A stretch of DNA of 64,000 nt from Cognatilysobacter bugurensis (GCF_014652095.1 NZ_BMYD01000006.1:1-64000), one strand, 5' to 3'; counted from the stretch's first letter, positions 7,878 through 19,322 are shown. Numbers and translations: made by a program. Notes: generated by a model from the letters alone, not told the origin.

Positions 7878-9311
7878 ATGGATGAACTTGTTCACGATGC
7901 GGCGATGCTAGCAGAGCACGGTGATGCCGCCGCCGACGCCTGGCGCCGCCGCGATCTCGACGTGCTGTGGCACCCGTGCACGCAGATGCGCGAGCACCCC
8001 GACACCATGCCGCTGCTGCCGATCGAGCGCGGCGACGGTGCCTGGCTCATCGGGCGCGACGGACGACGCTACCTCGATGCGATCAGCAGCTGGTGGACGA
8101 ACCTGTTCGGCCACGCGAACCCGCGCATTGCGGACGCGATCGCCGCGCAGGCGCGCACGCTCGAGCATGTGATCCTCGCGGGCTGCTCGCACGCGCCCGC
8201 GGTCGAGCTCGCCGAGCGTCTGCTTGCGCTTGCGCCGCGCGAGACAGGACGCGCGCCGCTCGCCAAGGTGTTCTACGCCGACAACGGCTCGGCCGGCGTC
8301 GAAGTCGCGCTCAAGATGGCGTTCCACTGGTTCCGCAACCGGGGCGAGACGCGACGCACGAAGTTCATCGCGCTCGAGAACGGCTACCACGGCGAGACCC
8401 TCGGCGCGCTCGCGGTCGGCGACATTCCGCTCTACCGCCGCGTCTACGCTCCGTTGCTCGCCGAAGCCCTGTTCGCACCCTCGCCCGACGCATACGCATG
8501 CGCCCCCGACGAAACACCAGCCGACCGCGCACGCCGCGCGGCGGACGGGCTGCGCGAGGTGCTCGAGCGCCACGCGGGCGAAGTCTGCGCGCTGATCCTC
8601 GAGCCGCTTGTGCAATGCGCGGGCGGCATGCGCATGCACGATCCGCTGTACCTGCGCCTTGCACGCGACCTGTGCGACGCGCACGGCGTGTTCCTTATCG
8701 CCGACGAGATCGCTGTCGGCTTCGGGCGCACCGGCACGTTGTTCGCGTGCGAACAGGCGCCCGGGCGCGACGGCGGCGCACCCGGCGTCCAGCCCGACCT
8801 GATGTGCCTGTCGAAGGGGCTCACCGGGGGTGCGATGCCGCTCGCGGCTGTGCTCGCGACGCAGGCGATTTATGACGGCTTCCTCGACGAATCGCGGGAG
8901 CGCGCGTTCCTGCACTCGCACAGCTACACCGGCAATCCGCTCGCATGCGCAGCGGCGCTCGCCACGCTCGACATCTTCCAAAACGACGACGTCATTGCAC
9001 GCAACCGGCCCACGGCAGCGCGGATGCGCGAACTCGCGCGCGAAGTCGGCGTGCTCCCCCCCGTCGCCGAGGTGCGGCAGACCGGGATGATCGTTGCATT
9101 TGAACTCGCCCGCGACGGACGCACCGATACCCCGTTCGACCCGGCCGAACGCATCGGGCTGCGCGCGTACCGGGCGGCGTTGTCACGCGGGGTGCTCCTG
9201 CGCCCGCTCGGCGACGTCCTGTACTGGATACCGCCGTACTGCATCGATAGCGAGGCGCTCCAGCACCTCGCGGACGTGACGCGCGGAGCGATCCTCGAGG
9301 CCACATCGTGA
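7878..9311 (+). CDS. bioA: adenosylmethionine-8-amino-7-oxononanoate aminotransferase BioA
   Basis: BioA is the PLP enzyme of biotin synthesis that transfers the amino group of SAM to KAPA, giving DAPA. The product (477 residues; family about 430) opens with the BioA signature LWHPCTQM and the substrate segment ISSWWTNLFGHANP. Further motifs are DNGSAGVEVALKMA, GYHGETLGA, the PLP-ring aspartate in LIADEIAVGFGRTG and the Schiff-base Lys near residue 312 in CLSKGLTGG. The first ATG (7878) is used; an in-frame ATG at 7905 would shorten it by 9 residues. rsmE follows 31 nt downstream on the same strand. Confidence 0.95.
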   Translation: MDELVHDAAMLAEHGDAAADAWRRRDLDVLWHPCTQMREHPDTMPLLPIERGDGAWLIGRDGRRYLDAISSWWTNLFGHANPRIADAIAAQARTLEHVILAGCSHAPAVELAERLLALAPRETGRAPLAKVFYADNGSAGVEVALKMAFHWFRNRGETRRTKFIALENGYHGETLGALAVGDIPLYRRVYAPLLAEALFAPSPDAYACAPDETPADRARRAADGLREVLERHAGEVCALILEPLVQCAGGMRMHDPLYLRLARDLCDAHGVFLIADEIAVGFGRTGTLFACEQAPGRDGGAPGVQPDLMCLSKGLTGGAMPLAAVLATQAIYDGFLDESRERAFLHSHSYTGNPLACAAALATLDIFQNDDVIARNRPTAARMRELAREVGVLPPVAEVRQTGMIVAFELARDGRTDTPFDPAERIGLRAYRAALSRGVLLRPLGDVLYWIPPYCIDSEALQHLADVTRGAILEATS

Positions 9312-9342
9312 GCGGCCCCAACCACGTTTCGAGGTGCTGCCC

Positions 9343-10077
9343 ATGCGCATGACGCGCGCGTATGTCGACCTGCCGCTGCACGTCGGCGCGGACGTCGTAT
9401 TGCCTGAAGCGCCCGCCGCCCATCTGACGCGCGTGCTGAGGTTGCAGGCCGGCGATGCCTGCGTGCTGTTCAACGGCGACGGCCGCGATTACACAGCGCG
9501 CCTGGTCGCGGTCGGCAAGCGCGAGGTGCGCGCCGCGATCGACGGCGCAGCCGCGGTCGAACGCGAATCGCCGCTGCGCACCGGATTGCTGCAGGGCGTG
9601 GCGCGCGGCGAGAAGATGGACCTGATCCTGCAGAAGGCCACCGAACTCGGCGTGTCCGAGGTGCGGCCACTGTGGTCGCAGCGCAGCGAGGTCAAGCTCG
9701 ATGAGGCGCGCGCGGTGAAGCGTCACGCCCACTGGCGCGGCGTGGTGATCGCTGCCTGCGAGCAGAGCGGTCGCGCGCGTGTTCCCGATGTCGCAGCGCC
9801 CGTCTCGCTTGCGGCGGCGCTCGCTGCGCTGCCGACGGGGGGCACGCGCGTGCTGCTCGACCCCGAGGGCGACACCGCGATCCGCACACTCGATCCCGTC
9901 CCCGGCACCCTGTGGCTTGCCGTCGGGCCGGAGGGAGGCTGGTCGCCGGCCGACCGCGACCAGCTCATCGCTGCGGGCTTCATCGGCGTGCGGCTCGGGC
10001 CGCGCATCCTGCGCACCGAGACGGCCGGGCTTGCGGCACTCGCAGCACTCCAGGCGACGCACGGCGATCTCGGCTAG
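9343..10077 (+). CDS. rsmE: 16S rRNA (uracil1498-N3)-methyltransferase RsmE
   Basis: RsmE methylates U1498 of 16S rRNA with SAM. The 244-residue protein has an N-terminal PUA-like domain (about 1-70, HLTRVLRLQAGD and LFNGDGRDY) and a SPOUT domain with a deep trefoil knot: GEKMDLILQKATELGV, the IAACEQSGRARVP motif, the SAM-binding AVGPEGGWSPAD and the end LGPRILRTETA. The ATG at 9343 has GAGG at 9331-9334, 8 nt away, and gives the usual N-terminus MRMTRAY; a GTG at 9334 lies inside the ribosome site and is not chosen. It is probably co-transcribed with bioA. Confidence 0.97.
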   Translation: MRMTRAYVDLPLHVGADVVLPEAPAAHLTRVLRLQAGDACVLFNGDGRDYTARLVAVGKREVRAAIDGAAAVERESPLRTGLLQGVARGEKMDLILQKATELGVSEVRPLWSQRSEVKLDEARAVKRHAHWRGVVIAACEQSGRARVPDVAAPVSLAAALAALPTGGTRVLLDPEGDTAIRTLDPVPGTLWLAVGPEGGWSPADRDQLIAAGFIGVRLGPRILRTETAGLAALAALQATHGDLG

Positions 10078-10119
10078 TCGCGCGCAGGTTTAAGCGACGG
10101 CCCGCTCCCAAAACGAAAC

Positions 10120-10150
10120 GACCCCGGCATCGCGATGCGATGACGGGGTC
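10120..10150. terminator. terminator between convergent rsmE and chpC
   Basis: A 7-bp outer stem (GACCCCG with CGGGGTC) encloses a second 5-bp stem after one mismatch, with a 5-nt loop. It lies midway between the two convergent genes. An A-rich run precedes it on the plus strand, which would be a T-rich run for transcripts from the minus strand. Confidence 0.75.
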
Positions 10151-10181
10151 GGAAGACCGCGAACCGATTGCGGCGGGTCAA

Positions 10182-11042
10182 TCAGGCCGCTTGCGCGACC
10201 GCGTCCGCGACGATCGCTTCGATCGCCTCGAGATCCGGGAGCAGTGCCGGGTCCTCGTTGAGCCGGACGCGCGCCTGGACGCCGCGCGGCATCATGCTAG
10301 CATCGTCGTCCTCGACCGACAGCGTTTGGCGCGACACGGTCACCAGGCGCGGGAAGCCCTGCGTCAGCATCGCGAAGTACGGCGTGCGCGACGTGCCCGC
10401 GAGCGCCTTGAGCACCACGACCTTGCTGCCCAGCACGGCGCGCTCCTGCGCGACGCCCGCGAGCGTGCCGAATGCGATCAGCGGCACCTGCCAGCCGCGC
10501 CAGCGCAGGCGGCCGAGCAGCCATTCCGGCGCATCCTCGCCGACGGGCTCCGGGTCCGCGTACGAGAGCACTTCGGCGATCGTCGCGTTCGGCATGAGCA
10601 AGCGCGCACCGGCGACCTGGATTAGCACGCCGCGGATGTCGCCTTGAGACGCCATCGGCGCGGGCGTCGGCACCGTGAACGGCTGCGGCGTCGGGGCCTC
10701 GGCCTTGGCGACCGGCTGGGGCGAAGCCTCGGGCGCATCGAGCGCCTCGGCGTCGGCATGCGCCCCGACCGCGAGGAAGTCTTCTTGCGGCGCGGCGTCA
10801 TCGCCCCCAGCGCTGGCAACCGTCTCGGCCGACTCGTGCTGGGTCGCAGTGGGCGAGCCGACAGCGTGGTCGGTGACGCCAGCGGCTGCCGAAGTCTCGG
10901 CCGCCGCTTCAACGTCCGACGAGGCCTGTTCGTTGTCCGCAGACGCGGCAGATGCGTGATGCGGAGCGGCCGCGGCGGGCGCCGGCGCGGAGACCGACGG
11001 TCGCTGCGCGGCACGAGATTTCTGGCGGTTCTTTTTCGACAT
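10182..11042 (-). CDS. chpC: CheW-like protein ChpC of the Pil-Chp system
   Basis: This last gene of the Pil-Chp operon encodes a 286-residue protein. The first 130 residues are low-complexity (Ala, Pro, Glu, Ser) and probably disordered. A CheW-like domain follows (about 135-280): IRGVLIQVAGARLLMPN, WLLGRLRWRGWQVPLI and the KVVVLKALAG strand. CheW domains bridge receptors and CheA-type kinases, and in Pseudomonas ChpC is an auxiliary adaptor. The start has GAGGA with 7 nt spacing. chpB ends 26 nt upstream. The long disordered N-terminus is unusual for a CheW adaptor. Confidence 0.88.
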   Translation of the reverse strand: MSKKNRQKSRAAQRPSVSAPAPAAAAPHHASAASADNEQASSDVEAAAETSAAAGVTDHAVGSPTATQHESAETVASAGGDDAAPQEDFLAVGAHADAEALDAPEASPQPVAKAEAPTPQPFTVPTPAPMASQGDIRGVLIQVAGARLLMPNATIAEVLSYADPEPVGEDAPEWLLGRLRWRGWQVPLIAFGTLAGVAQERAVLGSKVVVLKALAGTSRTPYFAMLTQGFPRLVTVSRQTLSVEDDDASMMPRGVQARVRLNEDPALLPDLEAIEAIVADAVAQAA

Positions 11043-11068
11043 GATGGAATCCTCGGATCGTGCGCCGG

Positions 11069-12751
11069 TCAGGCGCTCCAGCGCTCGACGAGCTGCCGGG
11101 CGAGTTCGGCCGGAGTCGCGGTCGGACGACCGCGCTCGGCTAGAGCGTTCGAAGCAGTGGCGTCGTAGCAGCCCTCGGCGGACTGCCCGGCGACGAACGC
11201 CGACGACCAGCGGCGGTCTGCGAGACGCGTTGCGAGTGCGGCGTCGGCGCCGCTGAGCAGCAGCACCGCGCTGTCCGCTGGCGGCAGTGCATCCAGCGGG
11301 TCGGCGGCGACGAAGCGAAGCCCGTCGGGACCGGCCTGGAGGCCGATGCCGTCGGGCAGCACATAGACCACACCCGGGCGCGCGCCGGCATCCATGTCCG
11401 CGAGATCCACGGGCAGCGCGGTCGCACGTTGCAGCTGGGTCACGAGGCGGTCGTAGCGCCCGCCGTCGAGCCGCTGCTGCACGAGCACCGGCCGCGGAAA
11501 CCCCTCGGGCAGCGCGCCCAGCACCTGGCGCACGGCGTCGGGCCCGCCGAGTCCGGCGACGAGCAGCACGGCGCCCGGCCCACTGAGCTCAGCGTCGGGC
11601 GACATGGAGAGCTGCGTCGGCGGCACATCGTCCACGAGCGACAGCGACGCGATGCGCTGCTCGAGATCCGCAAGATTGACCGCAGCCGATTGCGGCGCAG
11701 CTGCAACCGCGGGCGCGTCGTCGGTCACGAGCGCGAGTACGTGGCCATCCGACAGCCCGGCGAACGGCGAACCCGTCACCGCACCGGGGTCGACCGGCTC
11801 GGCGGACAGCACGTCGAACGTCGGCTCCGGCAACTCCACCGAAGGCAACGTGGGCTCGGTGCGCAGGTCGTCGAGCGAAAACTCGTGGAACTGCGACACC
11901 TCGGCCGATGCAGCCGGCGCTTCGACACCGGGCAGCATCAAGTCGCTCTCGAATGCGAGGTCGAAACCGGACGAGACCGGCGCGGCGAACGGCTCGGACT
12001 GGCCGAAATCCTCACGCAGGCTCGAATCGAACGTGATCACCTGATCCGCGTTGAACTCGTACTCGGTCATCTCGGCGCTCACCGGGTCGAAGCCGGCGAA
12101 CTCGCCCGGCTCGACGCCGGGCGAAAACTCGTCTGACAGCGGGTGCGGCGGTGCCGTATCGAGCAGCGGCGCGAAGCCCCCGAACTGCGACATGTCCACG
12201 CTGACGGAGCCACCGCCCTCGCCCGAGGGCAGTTCGATGGACTCGAGCGACAGCGCGTGCTCGCCAGCCCCAGCCGATGTGGCCTCGGCAGACGGAGCCG
12301 GGTCAAAATCGCCCGGGGGTGCACTTGCAGCCGCCGCCGGCACCGCCGGTTTCGCAGCGGCAACCGCAGGGAGACTCGGGCCTGCGTCGGGCTGCGAATG
12401 GCCGGGCGGCAGCACGTTGCCATGCCCGTGCAACTTCGCCGCAAGATGCCGCGTCCAGCGCGCCGCATCCCAACCGCTGCGGCTCGCCGCGAGGTCGGCC
12501 TCTTCGTACATCACGTCGATCGCGGGATCGAGCAGCACCGCGTCAAAGCGTTCGAGCGCGGCTTCGGTGGCACTGTCCAGCACGACCATGACGACCTGCG
12601 CGCGTGCGGACGCGACTTCGTCGACGTCCGCCTGCGTGGGGTCGGCTTCGAGCGCGAGCTCGGCGCCGGCCTCGGACAGCGCCGCGCGCACGCGGTCGCG
12701 CGCCGTGCCCGGCCGCGCGAGCAGCACCACGCGGCAGCCGGACTCAGGCAT
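11069..12751 (-). CDS. chpB: ChpB, CheB-like protein with lost catalytic residues
   Basis: The 560-residue product sits at the chpB position, its ATG overlapping the chpA stop by 8 nt. A degenerate receiver-like N-terminus (about 1-115) leads into an acidic, low-complexity linker of roughly 260 residues. The C-terminal part (about 390-560) resembles the CheB methylesterase fold: [32 protein letters not shown] and [10 protein letters not shown]. In CheB the first segment carries the catalytic Ser (usually GASTGG) and the second the catalytic His (usually QHM). Here they read VAGLGG and VQQRL, so both are absent and methylesterase activity is unlikely. A TTG start at 12769 is possible but has no advantage. 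The role may be structural or regulatory. Confidence 0.85.
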   Translation of the reverse strand: MPESGCRVVLLARPGTARDRVRAALSEAGAELALEADPTQADVDEVASARAQVVMVVLDSATEAALERFDAVLLDPAIDVMYEEADLAASRSGWDAARWTRHLAAKLHGHGNVLPPGHSQPDAGPSLPAVAAAKPAVPAAAASAPPGDFDPAPSAEATSAGAGEHALSLESIELPSGEGGGSVSVDMSQFGGFAPLLDTAPPHPLSDEFSPGVEPGEFAGFDPVSAEMTEYEFNADQVITFDSSLREDFGQSEPFAAPVSSGFDLAFESDLMLPGVEAPAASAEVSQFHEFSLDDLRTEPTLPSVELPEPTFDVLSAEPVDPGAVTGSPFAGLSDGHVLALVTDDAPAVAAAPQSAAVNLADLEQRIASLSLVDDVPPTQLSMSPDAELSGPGAVLLVAGLGGPDAVRQVLGALPEGFPRPVLVQQRLDGGRYDRLVTQLQRATALPVDLADMDAGARPGVVYVLPDGIGLQAGPDGLRFVAADPLDALPPADSAVLLLSGADAALATRLADRRWSSAFVAGQSAEGCYDATASNALAERGRPTATPAELARQLVERWSA

Positions 12752-15700
12752 CGACGGTCGCCAGGCCAAGCAGCTCGTTGACGTTGCGCATCAGCTCCAG
12801 CTCCTGATACGGCTTGCCGAGGTAGCGATTCACACCGATATCGAGCGCGCGCTGGCGGTGTTTGTCGCCGGTGCGCGAGGTGATCATCATGATCGGCACG
12901 CCGCGCAGACGCTGTTCGGTCTTCATCGCGGTGGCAAGCTCGTAGCCGTCCATGCGCGGCATTTCGACATCGAGCAGCACGAGGTCGGGCACGGTCTCGG
13001 CCATGCGCTCGAGCGCGTCGATGCCGTCCTTCGCCGTGACCACTTCGAAGCCGTTCCGCTCGAGCACGCGGCCGGTGACCTTGCGCATCGTGACCGAGTC
13101 GTCGACGACCATGACAAGCGGGACGTGGCGCGTCTCGACCACCGGCACCGCAAGTGACGCGAAGTGATCGCGCGGCAGTGCGGCCTGGCGGCGCACGAGC
13201 GGTGCGACGTCGAGGATCACGACGACGCGGCCGTCGCCCATGACCGTCGCCCCGAAGATGCCCGGGATCGACGCGACCTGCGGGCCCACCGGCTTGACCA
13301 CGATTTCGCGGTTGCCCATGACCTGGTCGACGCTGACCGCCGCGCGCAGTTCACCAGCGCGGATCAGCACCAGCGGCATCTGCAGGTGGCCTTCGGCCTT
13401 CGACGCAGCTTGGCCGATGAGCAGGCCGAGGTCGTGGACGGTGTAGTCCTCGTCGCCGTAGCGGTAGACCGCGTCGCGTCCCTCGCTGCTGGCCTTGGCC
13501 AGCTCGTCGCGCGAGATGCGGCCCACACCGCGCACCGAGGCAATCGGCACCGCGAACGTCGTCTCGCCGGCCTTGACGAACACGGCCTGCGTGACCGCCA
13601 GCGTCTGCGGCAGGCGCAGAGTGAAGCGCACGCCCCTGCCGGGCGACGACTGGATGTCGAGCGTGCCGCCGAGCTGGCGGACTTCGCTCGCCACCACGTC
13701 CATGCCGACGCCACGGCCCGCGAGGCGGCTGACCTCGTCGGCCGTCGAGAAGCCCGGCTCGAGGATCAGTGCATCGAGGTCGCTGTCGGCGAGCACGGCG
13801 TCCTGCCGCAGCAGCCCGCGTTCGAGGGCACGACGGCGGATCGCCTCGCGGTCGAGACCCGCGCCGTCGTCGCCGACTTCGAGCACGACTTCCGAGCCTT
13901 CGCGCCGGATCGCGATCGAGATCGCACCTTCGGCCGTCTTGCCGGCCTTCTCGCGCTTGGCGGGCAGTTCGATGCCGTGCGCGACCGAGTTGCGGAGCAT
14001 GTGCTCCAGCGGCGCGGTCATGCGCTCGAGCACGTTGCGATCGAGTTCGCCCTGCGCGCCGTCGAGCTTGAGCTGCACGTTCTTGCCGAGCTCGGCCGAT
14101 GCCTGGCGCACGACACGGCGCAGGCGCGGCAACAGACCGTCGAACGGCACCATGCGCGTGCGCATGAGGCCTTCCTGCAGGTCTGACGAAACGCGCGACT
14201 GCTGGAGCAGCAGCGTTTCGTACTGGCGCGTGAGGTCGTCGAGCGTGCCCTGCAGCGACACCTGGTCGGCGGCGGACTCGGCGAGTGCGCGGGTCAGCTG
14301 CTGTAGGTTCGAGAAGCGGTCGAGTTCGAGCGGATCGAACGCGGCGTCCGCGCGGTCGCCCTCACGCTGGTAGCGCGAGAGGATCTGCGCTTCAGTTTCG
14401 ATCTCGAGACGGCGAAGCTGGTCGCGAATACGCGTGTTCGTCGCTTCCATCTCGCCAATCGCGCCGCGGAACGCGCCGAGCTGCTGCTCGAGGCGTGCGC
14501 GGTAAATCGCGACCTCACCGGCGTAGGTGACGAGCCGGTCGAGCAGGTCGGCGCGAATACGCACCTGTTCCTGCGGAGCACGCACGCCGATCTCGTCGTC
14601 GTCGTCGAGCGGGGTGTCCGACAGCGGCGCCGACAGCGGCTTGAGTTCGACAGCCGGCGTCGCAGGCGTGGTCGCGGTGGTCGGCGTGCTTGCCGTGGCT
14701 GCGCGCGACAGCGTCACGCCGCGCGAGCGGGCGTCGAAGTCGGCGATGAGCTCGTCGGGCATCGCGACCGCACGGCGCTCACCGACGCGGGTGACCATCG
14801 CGTGCAGGCGATCGAAGCCGCGCTCGAGCAGCGGGATGCCGTCGCGGCCGAGCTCGACGCGGTTTGCGACGACGGCCTCGAGCAGCGACTCCATGACGTG
14901 GCCGAGTTCGCCCACGGCCATGATGCCGGCCATGCGCGCGCCGCCCTTGAGCGTGTGCAGATCGCGCTGCAGGCCCACCAACGGCTCGCGCTCGCTCGGT
15001 GCAACGCGCAACTGCGCGAGCAAACCGTCGGAGTGGTCGAGCAGGTCGCCGCCCTCCTCGACGAAGATGTCGACGAGTTCGGGGTCAAGCCCGGTGAGAT
15101 CCAGCGCTTCGTCCGGATCGACGATCGCGGCGTGCGCGACCGCGGATTCGAAGCCCGCGTGCGTGTCCGTCGCGGTTTCCCGTGCGGCAAGCGCGGCGGC
15201 AATCGCCGCAGCCTGCTGTTCGGCGGCGAACCGCTCGGCGGCAACGCGCTCGGCCTCCAGACGCTCCGCTTCTGCCCGTTCGGTCGCAAGGCGTTCGGCT
15301 TCCGCACGCTCGGCTTCGATGCGCTCGGCTTCCGCCTGCTCCGCCGCGACGCGCGCGGCTTCGAGACGTTCGGCTTCCGCTTGTTCTGCTGCGATGCGCT
15401 CGGCTTCTAGACGCTCGGCTTCCGCCTGCTCCGCCGCGACGCGCTCGGCCTCGAGACGCTCGGCCTCTGCCTGCTCCGCCGCGACGCGCTCGGCCTCGAG
15501 ACGCTCGGCCTCTGCCTGCGCCGCCGCGGTGCGCTCGGCTTCGAGACGCTCGGCTTCCGCCTGCTCCGCCGCGACGCGCTCGGCCTCGAGGCGCTCGGCT
15601 TCCGCTTGTTCTGCTGCGATGCGCTCGGCTTCGAGGCGCTCCGCTTCGGCCTGCTCGGCGGCAATGCGCTCGGCTTCCGCACGCTCTGCTGCAAGACGCT

Positions 15701-18700
15701 GGGCCTCGGCCTGCTCCGCGGCGACGCGCTCGGCTTCGAGGCGCTCGGCCTCTGCCCGTTCGGCCGCGACGCGCTGGGCCTCGAGTCGTTCGGCATCGGT
15801 CTGTGCAGCAGCAATGCGCTCCGCCTCGATGCGCACGGCTTCGGCGCGCTCGGCTGCGAGACGTTCGAGTTCGGCGGCTTCCGCCGCAGCGCGCTCCGCC
15901 TCAATCCGCTCAGCCTCAGCCCGTTCGGCCGCAAGACGTTCGGCCTCTGCCTGCTCGGCGGCCAGACGGTCGGCTTCGAGACGCTCGACTTCCAGGCGTG
16001 CCGCCTCGGCCTCTTCCGCAGCGATGCGCTCAGCTTCGAGGCGCTCCGCTTCGATGCGTGCAGCCTCGGCCTGCTCCGCGGCAACCCGCTCGGCCTCGAC
16101 ACGCGCGGCTTCTGCTTCTTCGGCGGCGACGCGCTCGGCTTCGAGACGCTCGGCTTCAAGCCGTGCAGCCTCGGCCTGCTCGGCCGCAATACGTTCGGCT
16201 TCGAGTCGCGCTGCTTCCGCTTCTTCAGCGGCAATGCGCTCGCCCTCGAGACGTTCGGCCTCAATTCGTGCCGCCTCGGCTTGCTCCGCGGCAACCCGCT
16301 CAGCTTCGAGACGTGCGGCTTCCGCGGCGATACGCTCGGCCTCGACGCACTCTGCCTCGACTCGCGCCGCCTCGGCCTGCTCCGCCGCAATCCGCTCGGC
16401 CTCGATACGCGCAGCCTCTGCCTTCTCAGCAGCAAGCCGCTCGGCTTCAAGACGCTCGGCTTCGATCCGTGCGGCCTCGGCCCGCTCGGCTGCGATGCGC
16501 TCGGCCTCGAGACGCTCCGCACTGCGGGAATCGAACGCAGGCGCGATCGGCTGGTCGTCGACCGGCATCGGCATGCGTGCGTCGGGCAGGCTGTCGCGAA
16601 GTGCGAGCACGCGAGCGGCGAGTCCGGTGAACAGCGGTACGTGCGGGCGCGGGGATTCGAGCGCGGCAAGCGTGCGGCGGATCGCGTCGGCGACGGCCGT
16701 CAGCGTTGCGCGGCCCTCGGGATCGGCGACGCCGCCCGCTGCGAGCAGCCGCTTCACATAAGCCTCCGACGGCCCGGTGACTTCCGTGATCACCGGCACT
16801 TCGGTCATCGCGAACGCGCCGTTGAGCGTGTGGATCGCGCGCTGCAGGCGGTCGTCGGCCGGCTGGCCCGAGGCGAGCCAGCCGTCGATCGTCGCCAGAT
16901 GGCCGTTGACTTCGACAGTGAGGATTTCCAGCAGCACGGGGTCGACACCGGCGGGGACGCCCGGCTCCGCGTCGACCTCCGCCGCCTGCACGGGCGCCAG
17001 GGCGACGGGCTCCACTGCGGGCGCGGCAGTGCTCGCAGCCGCCACGGGCGTCGCGGAGGCGGCAGCGTCGAAGAAGACCTCTTCGCCCTCGCCAACGCGG
17101 TCCGCAACGGCTTCAAGCGCGCGCAGATCGACGGTCAGTCCGCCGGTTCCCGCAAGCGCGGCGTGGAACTGGGGCAGGATCGCGTGCGCCTGCTCGATGA
17201 CCCCCACGACCGCAGGCGATGCCGGACGCGTGCCATCGAGCACGCGGTTGAGCATGTTCTCGATCTTCCAGCTGAACTCGCCGAGCGTCTTGGCACCGAC
17301 GAGGCGGCCGCTGCCCTTGAGCGTGTGGAAGACACGACGCACGGGGCGCAGCAGCTCTGCATCGTCGGGCTTGGCGCGCCATGCCGGCAGCATGCCAGCG
17401 AGGTTCGCCATTTCTTCGTCGAGTTCCTCGATGAAGACTTCGCGGATGTCGTCGTCAATGTCGGCGCTGGCTTCGAAGCCGGCATCGATCGTGCTGACGT
17501 GTGCCGCCGGGGCCTCGACTGCCGGCACCGGCGTGTCGATCGCGCTTGATTCGGCAGCGACCGGCGTGGAGGCGACAGCGCTGGGTTCGGCGGGCGCGGC
17601 TTCGGCAGCCGGGGCCGTGAGGTCGGCATCGATGGGCGACGGCGGCGCATCGACAGCGGCGCCTTCGAGCGCGGCGTCCGGCATCGGCCAGTAACGCAGC
17701 GCTTCGAGGCTTTGGCGCGCGATCTCGAGGATATCGTCGCGGTTCGGGCGGTGATCGCGCAGGGCTTCGAGGTAGTACTCAATGCTCGCAAGCGCGTCGG
17801 CGAGCGTGTCGAGCTGCTGGCTGCCCGGCACGCGCTGGCGCGCGATCAGTTCGGATTCGGTGTAACGGCAGATTGCGGTGAGGTACGCGGCGGCCGTCGC
17901 CATCTCGAGGATGCGGAGCGCGCCACTGACTTCGGCGAGCAGGCGCGGGACTTCCGCGAGCTGGGCGTGGTCCCAGCCGGTTTCCACGAATGCGACAAAC
18001 GCCTGGCGCGCATCGCCGAAGTTCGCGATCGCCTCGCGCACGACGAGGTCGAGCACCTTGCGCGACTCGCCCGTGAAGCGCTGCTCTCCTGCCTCTTCGG
18101 GCAGGCCCAGGCGTGCCACTTGATCATCGAGCGAGGCGTCGACGTAGAGCAGCGCGCCGGCGATGTCGAGCAGCGCACCTTCGTCCGCGGCGCGCTGGCC
18201 GGTGACGATCTGCCGCATCGAATCGCGCTGCTGCATCACGACGGTGCGCGCAGTGTCGACGCCCATCATGCCGAGCGTCTCGCCGACGCGGGTCAGCGCA
18301 TCGACCTGTGGCACAAGCTCGGAGACGTCGGTCTGGCCGGTGCGCAAATGAAGATCGAGCGCGTCCTTGACGCGCATGAGGTCTTCCTTGATGGCTGCCG
18401 ACACCGTGTCGAGCAGCGCGCGGTTGCGGCCGGTCAGGCTGCCGCGTGCGTGTGCGAGCTCCGACTCGGTCGGCGCCTGCGCGCTGAGTTCGAAGACGCT
18501 GCGCAGCTGATCGAGCGCCGGGTGGGGCGCATCGCTCTGAGCCACGTGGAACAGCAACTGACGAGTGGCTTCGGCGCCGGCGTCGCCGCGCGCGGCCGCA
18601 TCGCCCAAACGCGAGAGGTCGGCTTCGACCCGCTCGAACGCCGTGCGCAGCGCGGCGGTCGGCGTGAGCGCACCATCGCGCAGTGCGCTGGCGACGGATA

Positions 18701-19322
18701 GTGCGACCCAAACCGCCCGCCGCATCGACTCGGATGCGGCGTGTGCGAACAGCGCTTCGAGCGCGCCGGCAAGCGCGGCCGCGTCGACCGAATCGCTCCA
18801 GCCCGCGAGCACGCGCGCAACGGTCGCGCGCGCGGCCGCCACGTCGGTGCCCGACGCGTCGCCCGCTGTGGGAACGAGCCGGTCGATGTCGGTGACGAAC
18901 AACGCCGACTCGTGCAAGGCGCGCTCACCGCGCGCGGCGCGCAGCTCGTTGAGCAGCGGCAGCAGCACGATCGGGATCTCGCGATGACCGCCCTGGAGGC
19001 GCTCGAGATAGTCCGGCAACTGGACGACGCCGCGCATCAACACGCCGCAGGCTTCATCGCGCTCGTCGACACGGCCGTGCTGCAGCGCGACCGCAAGCTG
19101 CTCCATCTCGTCGGCGACCATCGCCGGCGCACGCAGCTCGATCATGCGCAACGTGCCACCCACCTGGTGCAGGTGAGCGGCGCAGCTGCGCATCGCCGAC
19201 ACGTCGGCGGGGTTCTCGGCGAACGCTTCGATGTCCTGGCGCGCGTGGCGCAGGGTTTCGTCGAGTTCCGGCTTGATCCAGCCGAGCGTGGTGGTATCGA
19301 TCGCTTCGCGCATCATGTTCAT
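12744..19322 (-). CDS. chpA: giant CheA-type hybrid histidine kinase ChpA (PilL)
   Basis: ChpA is the central kinase of type IV pilus chemotaxis. The 2192-residue protein starts at an ATG with GGAG 6 nt upstream. Visible modules: an N-terminal Hpt-like helix bundle with HLHQVGG near residue 50; further FimV/Hpt-like bundles; Hpt domains with phospho-His in VFHTLKGSG (about 667), AIHTLNG (about 832) and LHTLKGG (about 1457); an Ala/Glu/Arg repeat helix (about 933-1370); the dimerisation domain (about 1580); HATPase motifs [18 protein letters not shown] and GRGVGMDVV (about 1770-1870); a CheW domain; and a C-terminal receiver (about 2064-2190) with [11 protein letters not shown]. pilJ ends 145 nt upstream and chpB overlaps the end. 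Phosphate should pass to PilG and PilH. Confidence 0.96.
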   Translation of the reverse strand: MNMMREAIDTTTLGWIKPELDETLRHARQDIEAFAENPADVSAMRSCAAHLHQVGGTLRMIELRAPAMVADEMEQLAVALQHGRVDERDEACGVLMRGVVQLPDYLERLQGGHREIPIVLLPLLNELRAARGERALHESALFVTDIDRLVPTAGDASGTDVAAARATVARVLAGWSDSVDAAALAGALEALFAHAASESMRRAVWVALSVASALRDGALTPTAALRTAFERVEADLSRLGDAAARGDAGAEATRQLLFHVAQSDAPHPALDQLRSVFELSAQAPTESELAHARGSLTGRNRALLDTVSAAIKEDLMRVKDALDLHLRTGQTDVSELVPQVDALTRVGETLGMMGVDTARTVVMQQRDSMRQIVTGQRAADEGALLDIAGALLYVDASLDDQVARLGLPEEAGEQRFTGESRKVLDLVVREAIANFGDARQAFVAFVETGWDHAQLAEVPRLLAEVSGALRILEMATAAAYLTAICRYTESELIARQRVPGSQQLDTLADALASIEYYLEALRDHRPNRDDILEIARQSLEALRYWPMPDAALEGAAVDAPPSPIDADLTAPAAEAAPAEPSAVASTPVAAESSAIDTPVPAVEAPAAHVSTIDAGFEASADIDDDIREVFIEELDEEMANLAGMLPAWRAKPDDAELLRPVRRVFHTLKGSGRLVGAKTLGEFSWKIENMLNRVLDGTRPASPAVVGVIEQAHAILPQFHAALAGTGGLTVDLRALEAVADRVGEGEEVFFDAAASATPVAAASTAAPAVEPVALAPVQAAEVDAEPGVPAGVDPVLLEILTVEVNGHLATIDGWLASGQPADDRLQRAIHTLNGAFAMTEVPVITEVTGPSEAYVKRLLAAGGVADPEGRATLTAVADAIRRTLAALESPRPHVPLFTGLAARVLALRDSLPDARMPMPVDDQPIAPAFDSRSAERLEAERIAAERAEAARIEAERLEAERLAAEKAEAARIEAERIAAEQAEAARVEAECVEAERIAAEAARLEAERVAAEQAEAARIEAERLEGERIAAEEAEAARLEAERIAAEQAEAARLEAERLEAERVAAEEAEAARVEAERVAAEQAEAARIEAERLEAERIAAEEAEAARLEVERLEADRLAAEQAEAERLAAERAEAERIEAERAAAEAAELERLAAERAEAVRIEAERIAAAQTDAERLEAQRVAAERAEAERLEAERVAAEQAEAQRLAAERAEAERIAAEQAEAERLEAERIAAEQAEAERLEAERVAAEQAEAERLEAERTAAAQAEAERLEAERVAAEQAEAERLEAERVAAEQAEAERLEAERIAAEQAEAERLEAARVAAEQAEAERIEAERAEAERLATERAEAERLEAERVAAERFAAEQQAAAIAAALAARETATDTHAGFESAVAHAAIVDPDEALDLTGLDPELVDIFVEEGGDLLDHSDGLLAQLRVAPSEREPLVGLQRDLHTLKGGARMAGIMAVGELGHVMESLLEAVVANRVELGRDGIPLLERGFDRLHAMVTRVGERRAVAMPDELIADFDARSRGVTLSRAATASTPTTATTPATPAVELKPLSAPLSDTPLDDDDEIGVRAPQEQVRIRADLLDRLVTYAGEVAIYRARLEQQLGAFRGAIGEMEATNTRIRDQLRRLEIETEAQILSRYQREGDRADAAFDPLELDRFSNLQQLTRALAESAADQVSLQGTLDDLTRQYETLLLQQSRVSSDLQEGLMRTRMVPFDGLLPRLRRVVRQASAELGKNVQLKLDGAQGELDRNVLERMTAPLEHMLRNSVAHGIELPAKREKAGKTAEGAISIAIRREGSEVVLEVGDDGAGLDREAIRRRALERGLLRQDAVLADSDLDALILEPGFSTADEVSRLAGRGVGMDVVASEVRQLGGTLDIQSSPGRGVRFTLRLPQTLAVTQAVFVKAGETTFAVPIASVRGVGRISRDELAKASSEGRDAVYRYGDEDYTVHDLGLLIGQAASKAEGHLQMPLVLIRAGELRAAVSVDQVMGNREIVVKPVGPQVASIPGIFGATVMGDGRVVVILDVAPLVRRQAALPRDHFASLAVPVVETRHVPLVMVVDDSVTMRKVTGRVLERNGFEVVTAKDGIDALERMAETVPDLVLLDVEMPRMDGYELATAMKTEQRLRGVPIMMITSRTGDKHRQRALDIGVNRYLGKPYQELELMRNVNELLGLATVDA
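15211..16524 (-). repeat. 45-bp repeats coding a 15-residue Ala/Glu/Arg helix in ChpA
   Basis: About 440 codons of chpA encode only Ala, Glu, Arg, Leu, Ile, Val and Gln in quasi-repeats. At 15300-15640 the unit [15 protein letters not shown] occurs about seven times in a row with few changes; the rest is more diverged and varies in period. The composition predicts one long charged alpha helix or coiled coil. The repeated DNA also produces long misleading open frames on the plus strand. Confidence 0.9.

Noticed and set aside
14527-16761. Long open frame on the plus strand (744 codons) and other long plus-strand frames opposite chpA
   Set aside because: They are Ser/Arg/Ala-rich mirror images of the repeated chpA codons. 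chpA has clear domains and a ribosome site; the mirror frames have neither.
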